A stretch of 64,000 nt of DNA from Cladopsammia gracilis (Eukaryota; Cnidaria; Anthozoa; Scleractinia; Dendrophylliidae), in assembly GCA_022457155.1 (NCBI GenBank), contig JAJGOT010000475.1, positions 262,501 to 326,500 on the forward strand. The letters are read 5' to 3'. Below the pieces are notes generated by a model that was given only the letters and a program-made list of their open reading frames with translations, was not told where the DNA came from and searched no databases. Every line of letters begins with the position of its first letter. Within the stretch, counting starts at the first letter, position 1. Below, one piece after another: positions 32,596 through 43,100 of this stretch. A program made the position numbers and the translations under genes.

Positions 32596-33075
32596 ATTTT
32601 CACAGTAGCGTCATTTTACTGAACTACCAGAATGAATTTCGTTTTTGTTTTCTTATTTTAGACTGTGCTAGAATTAAAACTGGGCATCTCATTTCAAATA
32701 CGAAATGCTCTTAAGACACCAAGAACAAGACATCAAGTAAAAAGAAAAAGCCATAATCAGTTTTCAAGAAATTTTCCAAAACACATTAAACAAACTTGAA
32801 AAAATTGGCCAATTTTTTCAAGTTGCAATCCATTTCCATCCTGGCCATCTGTAGTCAGAGACACTTGTCTATAGTTTCATTATCCTCGTAAAGCAAATTT
32901 AAACAAAACGGGACCATTATTTTTGCGTTTGCACTGATATAAATATGTCTTTTACCTTGTTAAAAAGACACTAGAAATGGTGGCATAGCCCCTTTAACAC
33001 GAGAAAACAAAAAAAAAATTTGAAGGATTCTGGTAGTTGTAGCGGTTAATAAAGCCATCGTGAAAATGGCCTATT
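32596..33075. mobile_element. Diverged MITE with CTACCAGAAT / ATTCTGGTAG ends and an inner insertion
   Basis: Left GCGATTTTCACAGTAGCGTC and ACTACCAGAATGAATTTCG pair with right GATTCTGGTAGTTGTAG and GCCATCGTGAAAATGGCC. These are the ends of the compact copy at 36155-36341. The repeat also seen at 2641-2780 sits inside. Confidence 0.5.
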
Positions 33076-35412
33076 TCAGGTATTTCTCCCAGGGCGTAGT
33101 TTTTTCTGTTGCTGTTTTTTTAGTTTAAAATACCATTAAAAGACGTTAGCTTAGAAGTATGATAACTGAAATATTTTACAACAAGAAATACGATTAATAG
33201 GCCATTTTCAATATGGAATTACAGTTCACTACAATACCAGAATAGGGCCCTTTCGATATATTAAAATTCAACTTGATAGCGAGGCCTATAGAGGACGAAA
33301 CAAAGGAGATGAATAAACAACTAACAACAACAAACACACACACAAAAACAACAAAACACAACAATTTTTGAAGAGGGTAGCACCAAGCTATCTCTAGGTT
33401 AATTAGGGTGGCCCGCCCTCCAAACATTCTGGTCTGTTCGTTTTGTTTGTTTGTGTCCAATAGGTCCCGCTATCAAATTGAATTTTAATTTATCGAAAGA
33501 AGGCTATTCGTTTGGCAGCCATATTACAGCTGATATTAATTTCGCCCCCTGGGCATCCCATAAATGACCATTGACATTAGTTGTTAGCAAAGGAATGAAT
33601 CAACTTAAATGCTCATGATATGTGATGTCCGGGTGGCAAAATCAATATAGCTGCCGCATCTGTAAAAAAAAAAGTGTATGTGGGTATATTTCAGCCTCAT
33701 AAATAACAATATCAAGGAATGTTGTCTGGGAGGAATGGTTTTAACATTTCAAGTTTTAAATGACGCTTTATACTTTAAAATTTTTTTTTTCATTTTAATT
33801 GTTATTTAATATTTAACTATTCAGCATAGGTAGAGATTTATTGTGTTACCGTCAACATATTTACCAGCAGTAAAATATGAGACGTTAAATTGATACAAGT
33901 TATAGGGTCTTACAGGTTAAGGCGTTTATATTATTTTAGGTGTGAGATGGGAATTCCTTTTAGCTCATCCTCGGTGTAATAACCTGCCAACTTAAAAACG
34001 CGCGAGTGGTGTAAAATAAAGGAAACAAAAGGTTTAAAACTATAGAATGCAAGACAACAATATTAAATAGAAAACAACTAAAAGGGTCACAGGTTTTTAT
34101 ACAAAGGTAAACTAGAGTAGCCTCGGGCAGTGAAATGTTAATTATTGTAGCTTATAAGTCTGCGAATTGAAGTCTTACGTGTTGCCATCCAAATGAAAGC
34201 TAAATAATTAATCAGAAAATTTTCCTTGGCTTTGGTGCTGCATGTTTCTCTTAACATTAGCATATTATGCATGCAGAAGCAGCGCCAATTCTTCCTTCAG
34301 AGTTGTGGGCTTGTGACAGCGAAAAAGTGAAAAAAAGGAAGCGCGCAAAAGAGCGAATAAAAGAGAAAAGTAATCTTATCCTATAAGTTTGTGTCCAGTG
34401 TTTCTCGGTTATAAGCGACATACGCTGTGCCGTCGACAACCGACGGCGATGACGTAATTGGTTAAAAATACTATTCAGAGATTTCATTGTGGTGGAATTA
34501 TGGGATAGATTTAAGAGGTCATGTGACCTTGAGAGTAAACGGGATTATATCATGTGAGGTGGGGTGCACTGGCAAATCAACTGCTTTTAAAAACGATATT
34601 GTCAAGCTGTTTTCGAGGTCTTATCGTTTTTATTAAAAAGATACATACTTGACTGTCTCTCATATCTTCTGTCCTTCTGCTCGAAATTTTATGAAATTGT
34701 TCATGTCTGTAGTAAGTGCACTTACTTTACAGCTTAAGGTGGCTGACAACAGTTTCTACACTTTTATGGATCAATACTACAACTATTTATCAGTTGATGC
34801 TACAATAACAGTATCAAACAAATATTACGTCATTGTTGAACAAGTGATAGTAATTGTCATAAGGTAAAAGGTTACCATAGTAACACTATAACCTGTTAAA
34901 GACACCCTTATTTTTAAGTGCTCATAACTAATAAACGAGCTCTGTGATCCTCATTTTTTATTATCGAATTGTAACTAACATGTTAAGATACAACTTTTTG
35001 AAAAATTAAAAAAGTGTTGGATGGGGTTCAGAGCCATCTTAACTTTTCAAAAATTTAAGAGGAAATTATTGAAAAAACGCTCGTTTCTGTATTTAACTCC
35101 TGAGAGATTTTGTTAACGGCATTCATTTTGGCAGAATAAGGCTTTTAGTGGCTGCACATCTTATCTTCGGACACAATTTGATGCGAATATTCTTCCTACG
35201 ACACGAGATGTTTTCATGGCAATCAAGTTTTGATAGTCACAGCAGGTCCACCGCGCCGTCTGTTTTAAGTTTTCTGGAATGTTTACTTTTCTGTTTAAGC
35301 ATCCCTTTTTGTTTCAATTAATTTTGGTGATTTTTGGAAATGGAAAAAATCCAACTACCCCGTCTCCCTTCTACAACGGTCCAGGTACAAATTTGCTTGT
35401 ATGTTCGAGAGT
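33076..35412. other. Intergenic between the convergent FGF-A and FGF-B genes
   Basis: AT-rich DNA with no supported exon on either strand. Several frames of 70-88 codons lack splice context or motifs. Confidence 0.3.
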
Positions 35413-35712
35413 TAACCCTTTCACTCCCAGAGTCAATTATGGCGACATGTAAATAGTTCTAGCTTTTGAGTCTGTTGACGAAATCCTATGGTGTGACCAT
35501 TCAAATGAAACCTCTTCAGCAGTACTTTTGCATGGTACCATTTGTTCTAACTTTTGAGTCTGTGGATGAAACCCTATGGTGTGACCATTCAAATGAAACC
35601 TCTTCAGCAGTACGTTTGCATGGTACCATTCGTTTTGCATTATTTTACAAAATGAAATTTGGGACTTTTTTAGAATTTTGATGATTGGCACTCTTGGGAG
35701 TCAAAGGGTTAA
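35413..35712. mobile_element. MITE with internal 88-bp minisatellite (two units)
   Basis: TAACCCTTTCACTCCCAGAG at the left and CACTCTTGGGAGTCAAAGGG at the right form the inverted ends. Two units begin at 35456 and 35544. It is the cleanest short member of the family at 15666 and 42549. Confidence 0.85.
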
Positions 35713-36154
35713 TAGACGGGGTAAATGAGCCGTTATCGCAGACTCTCGCAATCGGACTGAGGGTAATAAGTACGAGAGAGGCAACAGACATGACCATTTC
35801 GCCAGGAAACAGTTACGAGACAATAAGTAGAGTTAAGTATTAAACAACACAAAAAATGCTGAATTATTGGCTTTCTTAAATATTATCTTCAGCAAACACA
35901 ACCTGGAAACCACTTCAACAATGGGGTGTTTCTATCACAAGATCGTTGTCACAAAATGAAAACAGATTAGTTTGTTCCGCATTTTTCTAAGTAGCGTACC
36001 CTAACTAGTACAACAAGCATCTTGTACTTTTTTTGTCTTATGCCGGTCGTTAAGAACTGTCAAGAAACCCTTATCTAATTACATCTGAGGTCTTATTGGT
36101 TAGAGAAAAGAAACCAAAAGTTTTCTGCGTTTGGCACTGATTGCTTGCTTTAAC

Positions 36155-36341
36155 AGGCCATTTGCACGATGACGTCATATGACTACAACTACCAGAATGC
36201 TTCAGTTTTTTGTTTTGTAGTGCAAATTAGGGCTATTGTTATTTAAACCGCACTAAGATTGCAAAATTTAAATAAGAAAGGAAAAACGAAATGAATTCTG
36301 GTAGTTGTAGTCAAATGACGCCATCGTGCAAATGACCTATT
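36155..36341. mobile_element. MITE with AGGCCATTTGCACGATG ends
   Basis: AGGCCATTTGCACGATGACG and ACTACAACTACCAGAATGC recur as reverse complements at the right end (ATTCTGGTAGTTGTAGTC, then GCCATCGTGCAAATGACC). Confidence 0.8.
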
Positions 36342-36499
36342 TTGTTTACTAATACAAACTCATGCAACAGTCTCCAACTAATGAGACCTGAGGTGCCAAT
36401 GGCTGAGGTGGAAGATTAAAAAATGGCGCAAGTAAATGAGCCGATTCGATGTCTTTGCTCTCAGTTAATTTAATCTATTAATAAAAGCAGCCAAACAAA

Positions 36500-36720
36500 A
36501 ATCAAGGGTAATCACATTTGGCCAATCACAACAAACATAGATCTAGAAATTAACCAATCAGAACTCGAACTCGAAGCAAACAACATGTCAGCCATTACCA
36601 AGCGCGGGAAACGCGCCATGCAGCCAGTACCAAGTGTATGATGAATTACGATTGGTTTTGGGGATTTTTGTTTGTTTCTGATTGGCTAACAGCAATAGCA
36701 TGTTATGTTTGCAAGTTAAG
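36500..36720. mobile_element. Degenerate CCAAT-rich MITE copy
   Basis: The order of boxes (GGCCAATCACAAC, AACCAATCAGAAC, ACGATTGGTTTTGG, CTGATTGGCTAAC) matches the better copies at 9764 and 16561. The ends are eroded. Confidence 0.5.
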
Positions 36721-36905
36721 CTAATTTAGAATAATACAAGAACCTAGAACAACTCCTAACTCCTAACCTAGAAAAAGTCTTTACGATATTTGTGGCCGCA
36801 TTACTCCGACCGTAGCGTGATGAAATTCATAACAAACATCGAAGAAACCTTCTTCATACACTTTTAACTTCTGTCCTCTTTTCCTTTACAACTCTGTGTA
36901 CAGTT

Positions 36906-37181
36906 TTAGCCCGTGTCTCTCTTTCCTTGTCTAACGGCGCTATTTTGTTTAGCGCGAGACATTATTCGGGCTTTCTCCTCTGTGTTGTTGCTAGGCAACA
37001 AGATAAACTGAACAGAAATTTGTCCCGGAAAAGTTAACTTTGGAGATTTGGAGCGGCCATTCTGTTTGATTCCCAGGAACAGGTCATGGCGCCTCTTTTT
37101 GAAATATTTATGGGAAGCGAAAGTGTGAAAATAATTTTCCTCATACATCGTCTTAAAAATGCTTTCATCTGAGATTTTACC
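36906..37181 (-). CDS. FGF-B last exon
   Basis: The acceptor is GCTTTCCTCCAG. The exon starts in phase 0 with GKISDESIFKTMYEENYFHT and ends at TAA (36906) after a tail rich in R and K. The pattern EENYF...HDLFLGIKQNG...PGQ..VQF matches FGF-A and FGF-C. Confidence 0.87.
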   Translation of the reverse strand, partial: GKISDESIFKTMYEENYFHTFASHKYFKKRRHDLFLGIKQNGRSKSPKLTFPGQISVQFILLPSNNTEEKARIMSRAKQNSAVRQGKRDTG

Positions 37182-40100
37182 CTGGAGGAAAGCAAAGATA
37201 ATCAAATTAGATCATGTTTAACTAACTATTCGGTTTTTGTAATTGGAAACAGTTGGTCACTGGATTTATGTTTATTGTTGAGAAAACAAACAGGTCAAAA
37301 AGGTAAAAATCGTCAGGGCCCACACTGATAGCAGCTGTATACCCTGTTTTAATATTTGCTGTTACATCAATTTGCATTAATGAAAACCTACAAATACTGG
37401 TCCAGGTTTGCTTGAAACTGCTCTTAGGGCCTGGCTATACTAGGAAACAATGTTGCGGAGACATTGTTTCTTCTAATATGACTAAACTTTTGTGTCCGGG
37501 AAGCAAGTCATGCACGATTTTTGACTTCATTACTGCGCCTTTCAATAACATGCGGAATTTGAAATTCAAATTTCCACCAACGATTGTGTTTTACGCTGCC
37601 GTCAATCATCTTTGCTTACCTCTCAGGAAACAGATCTTCACTTCAATGAGGTCAAAAGGTCACGTCCGTGCATTATGATTGGTAGATTTCGATCCATTTT
37701 GTTTGTTTCTTTTTTACATGGTCCGTTGGCTTTCGTATTAATTATGATTGACGGCAGGGAATAACGCAACCTTTGGTGGAGATTTGAATTTCAAATTCCG
37801 CATGTTATTGAAAGGCGCAGTAAATAACATTTCCCTGCGTCCGGGAAGCAAGAATGACATTTCCTTGCATCCGGGAAACAAGATTTGTGCCCGAGGGGGG
37901 GGGGGGGGGGGGGAACTCCCATATGAAAGGGGCGGGATACTCGTCGGAAATTTTAAATTAAACCCCTAAAGGAGACCAATCTGGGCGCGGCCCAAGCTTG
38001 TTTTTACCCTAAAAGAAACACAGACAAATAAAAAAAGTGACTTTTTACCCGTAACCCTAAACGAGACCTTGAGGGCTAAATATAATGGCGTTTTGCCCAG
38101 AACACCCTAAGTGAGACCAAAATCCGAAATTTACACCCCTAAGCGAGACGACGAGCATCCCCGCCTCTTTTATTTGGGAGCCCCCCTCCCCCCCACCACT
38201 CCCGGAGATTTGTGTCCGCAACAAATGCATGTTTCGCACGCGGCTAAACTGGCAAACATTTGCGTCCTCAACAATGTTTTCGAAACAAAGTTTCCTAGCT
38301 TACCCAGACCGTTAGAGTGTACCGGAATTATAAATAGCTGTTTGAGCTATGAATAGGAAGGTTGATTGCAACTTGAAAGAAATCATAGCCAAGTTCTCCC
38401 TGGGGATCGGGAGTGTTACAACCTTTCCTGTAGATGGCTACAAGTTCATCTTTAACTAAAGATACCTCTAAAACAAAGTCGTTATTATTGTGTCTTGAAA
38501 CTTCGAGAATTCACTTCATATCTTCCCCTCGGTGTTCTATAAATTAAGCATTTTATATAGCAAAAAAGGTAACTTATGATACAAAAACATAAAGGTCCCC
38601 ATGGCATTGCCCAAGAACTAACTAAGCTTAAAACTAATTCCCTACCTGGGTGATAACCCGCCCGTTTGAATTTATCGCCAGAAACCTTCCGGTGACAAGA
38701 TTTCGGAGTCGAACTATGCTCGTTCCAAAGGACTGGGACTCGAAAAAAGCTGCATTGGAGAAAAAGAAAACACATTTAGGCTTGCTATCGAGTATTGACT
38801 AAGAAAGAAATCAATCTGGGATGACTAGAGGCAACATGCATCCAGAAAACAACGTTCAATGCCTCTTGACTCCCCCGCTTGACTCATTCGGATTCAGACT
38901 CGTACCCAGTCTCTATTTATCGGCTTTTGGGGCAAGAGAGGATTGGATATTAGAGTGAATTGAGGCGCGCGGGATAGCATGAGAAGGGAGTTTACTTTCG
39001 TCACTTCCCATACCACCCCGCGCGCCTCAATTCACCCCAATATCCAAAACTGAAAAAAGGTCCCAAAGTTCATTTTACAAAAATACTACAAACCAAAGAG
39101 AAAGCTGGAAAAGAAAGGAAAGCTGCTGCTGAATTCAATTAAATGGTCACACCTTAGGGTTTCATCCACAGACTCAAAAGTTAGAACGCATACAATTATA
39201 ACTCATCAAAAACAACACCACAGGACAGTGGTCCCTGCTCATTAGCTTTCATTTGAATGTCACACTTTAGGATTTTATCCCGCAGGCTCAAAAGTAAGAC
39301 CCACCTTGTATAGCATAACAAACAAGATAAACGTTTGAAATGCAAGGCTAGTACAACGGAAATTAATGGCAGGTTTAATGGCCAATATTTCGACTAGTAG
39401 AACTAGTCTTCTACAGGGCCAGCGTAGGAGTGAAAATAATATACAACGGCTCTTAAATTTGAATTTAGATAACAAGTACATGATTGGCTAATATGTTATT
39501 GTTATCTAAATTCAAATTTAAGAGCCGTTGTATATTATTTTCACTCCTACGCTGGCCCTGCCATTAAACCTGCCATTAATTTCCGTTGTACTAGCCTTGC
39601 ATTTCAAACGTTTATCTACACCTAAGATGACGTCTAGTACTCGCATCCCTTTATAAAGGAGATCCGGAAAGTAAGTTACCGCTATTTATCGTAGTGTTGA
39701 GTGGTCCTCTGCATTTAAACGTTTTATAACAAACAACATTACAGGAAAGTACTGTTCACTGGCTTTCATTTGAATGTTAGTTGCACGTTAGAACTCATCA
39801 AAAACAACAGGACAGTTTTCCCTGCCCATAAGCTTTCATTTGAATACTCACACATTATGATTCCATCCACAGACTCAAATGTTAGAATGTATACAATTGC
39901 CTTCCTGTCTTGTGGCAGCGAATCATAAACAGGAAAGTACTGCTTGATAGCGGGAGTTTTATTTGAATGATATACCGCCTGTGGGCCAAGGCATTGTCGA
40001 TACATGCGTCGGAATCGACAGAATAATCCATTTTTCATATTATTTTCAACCCTATAGGATTTCATCCATATTAAAAGGAACCACCCTTGCTATCATAATA

Positions 40101-43100
40101 AACAGCACCACAGGAAAGTACTGTCCGTTGTGTTCATTTTAAGGTCAAACACGGTAGGATTTCATTCACAGATTCAAAGGTTAAGTTAGAACCACCTTGT
40201 ACAGCGTAATAAACAGCACCACAGGAAAGTACTACTCAACAGCTTTCATTCGAATGGTCAAACAGTAGGATTTCATTCACAGATTCAAAAGTTATAACCA
40301 CCTTGTACAACATCATAAACAGCACCACAGGAAAGTACTCTTTCATTTCAATTGCAACACTCTAGGATTTCATCCACAGGCTGAAAAGTTAAAACCACCT
40401 AAGCAAAACAATCCCCCCCCGGGGGGGGGAGGGGGGGTGCTCCCGACAATTTAGGATAGGTGTGTGCCGCATACCCTTTTTAAGGCCCAAGACCAAGGCG
40501 TGTAGTACATTTTTAACAGACCATATCTTTTTCGTTTTGCACGTTGGGGTGGATACTGCACTTTAGTGACCCTATCTAAGGAATATCTAAGGATCACAAT
40601 ACCAAAAATACCAAAAAGAATACCCTATTTAAGGACTGAGCACCTCAAAAACCCTACCCTATCGGGCGGCACATAGCTATATAGCGTATACAAGGGAGTA
40701 CCCCCCCCCCCCTCCGGGATAACAAACAGCACCAAAGGAAAGTACTGCTCAAGAGCCTTCATTTCTCACTGTAGGAATACACCTGCAAACTCCACTCAAG
40801 CAGTAATAGGAACACTGTTCACAGCTTTCGATTGAGTTTTAAAACAGTTTTTTTTTCGGCATGCGTCCTACGATCGTTTTCGTGGTGCATGCACCCAACA
40901 GTCAAAATAAATTGTGAAAAAAAAAAAATTGGCAGACTTACTGCTTTCACTTGATCGGTTCAGAATTCCAATGATCCGATTCTTTCTGGCGGTGACATTT
41001 AACGCCATAAAATATCCTGTCTTGCAAAACAACTGCACAATTTGCACATGAGAAGGAATTTTAGAGGCCTCTTTGAAGATCTGGTAGTTGATTCTTATTG
41101 GTATCGGATCTGAACTATTGAGATTGTGATGGTGAGGGCAAACCGAGTGCTCTTGGAAGGGCCTGGTGACCACATACGGGAATAACGCACAGAGGAAGGA
41201 GAGGACAAGACGACTCTGTAGAGAAAAACAAGCTCAAGTCAATCACCTAATACAGTGGTTTTCAAGTGAGTATCGAAAGTAGTAGGCGTTTGCTTTGGTT
41301 ACAGTGCGACGCTCTCTGATTTGCTAACTTGTAAAAGAGTTTGTTAGGTGCGCACGGTTAGGCGCGTCGCACTGTAACGTTTTCATTATTTCGCTTTAAA
41401 GCACGGTCATTTTCTCCACCAATCACAAGTAAAACCAATCAGGACTTGTTCGCAAGCGTTTTACCGCGCTTGGCGCCAACTACATGAACTTGCTTACTGG
41501 ATTGTGTACGTCTTTTGTGATTGGCCAGAGTGAATTCTTAGTTTTGGTTTCACTACTTTTTACTTTGACACGTCTAAGTGCATCGGCGTACGGGAAAAAT
41601 TTTGTCGGGGGTGCTGAACTTTATTTGCCCGAATGAAACTCGTGACGTCATGTTTATTTGTCATGATGATGCTGATTCTAGCACTCGCTGACATTTTACT
41701 TTTCTGCCGCTGTGAACGATCCGAGAATGAGCTTCTACATCTCGCATTCTTCGCGCTTCACACGAAACCGATAAGATCTTTTACGAGACTTCGTCGAAGA
41801 CATACTATTTTAATCGACCACGACCAGATACCAACCACACATGCAAGATGGTCACCAAATGTTATACCGTTACATGTAGAGCGCGTTTTTTTTGGGATAT
41901 ATTCTGCTCATTCTGAAATCAGAATACGCTAACAAAACTAGGTTGTTTACATTCTCACACACGCAAATTTTTCCAGGAATAGGTGCAATAGTTTGAGGTT
42001 TTCTGTTTTTGGAATGGGTAGAATACGTAGAAAAGAAACGCCCCTTCGTTTCAATCCCTGCGCGGTCTACATTATCATTCCCACCCGACTTGGCGGACCA
42101 CAACGCAAATTTGTCGTTCTATGCCTGCTCGCGCGGTGAGCATCTAATGGAGCTATCACATGAATGACATGATCGATGTAGTATAGAGCTCGGTTAGAAA
42201 GTTAAGTGAGTAATGTGAGTTACGAAATAAAAACAAATAAATTAAGACATTGAATCACAAAATAATTCAGTAATTTTACTGTGTCTGTGGTGCCCGAATA
42301 GTCGCCCAGTTTTGCCCGAATAATACTATATCTTTTTACGACCCCCCCCCCCAGCCCCTCCCCCTCGTACGCCTATGTCTAAGTGGTACTGATAAATCAT
42401 TTTCGATCTCTCCATTTTAGTTAAAAAAAGACTAAGTGTCAGTCTTCCACTATCTTAAGAAGTTCTAATGCACTTTCAATTGTCATGTGGTTCAATTGAA
42501 CAACAATAACTCTTGACCTATTATGCGGCACTCATTTATAAGGATGTGTAAACCCCTTCATTCCCATGCAGAGAAGTATGGTTTTAACTTCTGAGTCCTT
42601 GGATAAACCGTCAAATTTTGCAACACATTGAGGTTGAAGGCAGAAATTTTAGCTACTGAGCAGTGCTGTTTATTATGCTGTACAAGGTGGTTCCAACTTT
42701 TGAGTCTGTGGATGAAATCCTGAAGTGTGACCATTCAAATGAAAGCTATTGAGCAGTACTTTCCTGTGGTACTGTTTATTATGCTGTACAAGGTGGTTCT
42801 AACTTTTGAGTCTGTGGATGAAATCCTAAAGTGTGCCTATTCAAATGAAAGCTACTGAGCAGTACTTTTCTGTGGTGCTGTTTATTATGCTGTACAAGGT
42901 GGTTCTAACTTTTGAGTCTGTGGATGAAATCCTAAAGTGTGACCATTCAAATGAAAGCTATTGAGCAGTACTTTCCTGTGGTACTGTTTATTATGCTGTA
43001 CAATGTGGTTCCAACTTTTGAGTCTGTGGATGAAATCCTAAAGTGTGACCATTCAAATGAAAGCTACTGAGCAGTACTTTCCTGTGGTACTGTTTATTAT

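Noticed and set aside
37412..37678. 88-codon frame resembling part of 30482-30823
   Set aside because: The shared part is the 288-bp MITE arm; the upstream part is unrelated and has no splice support.
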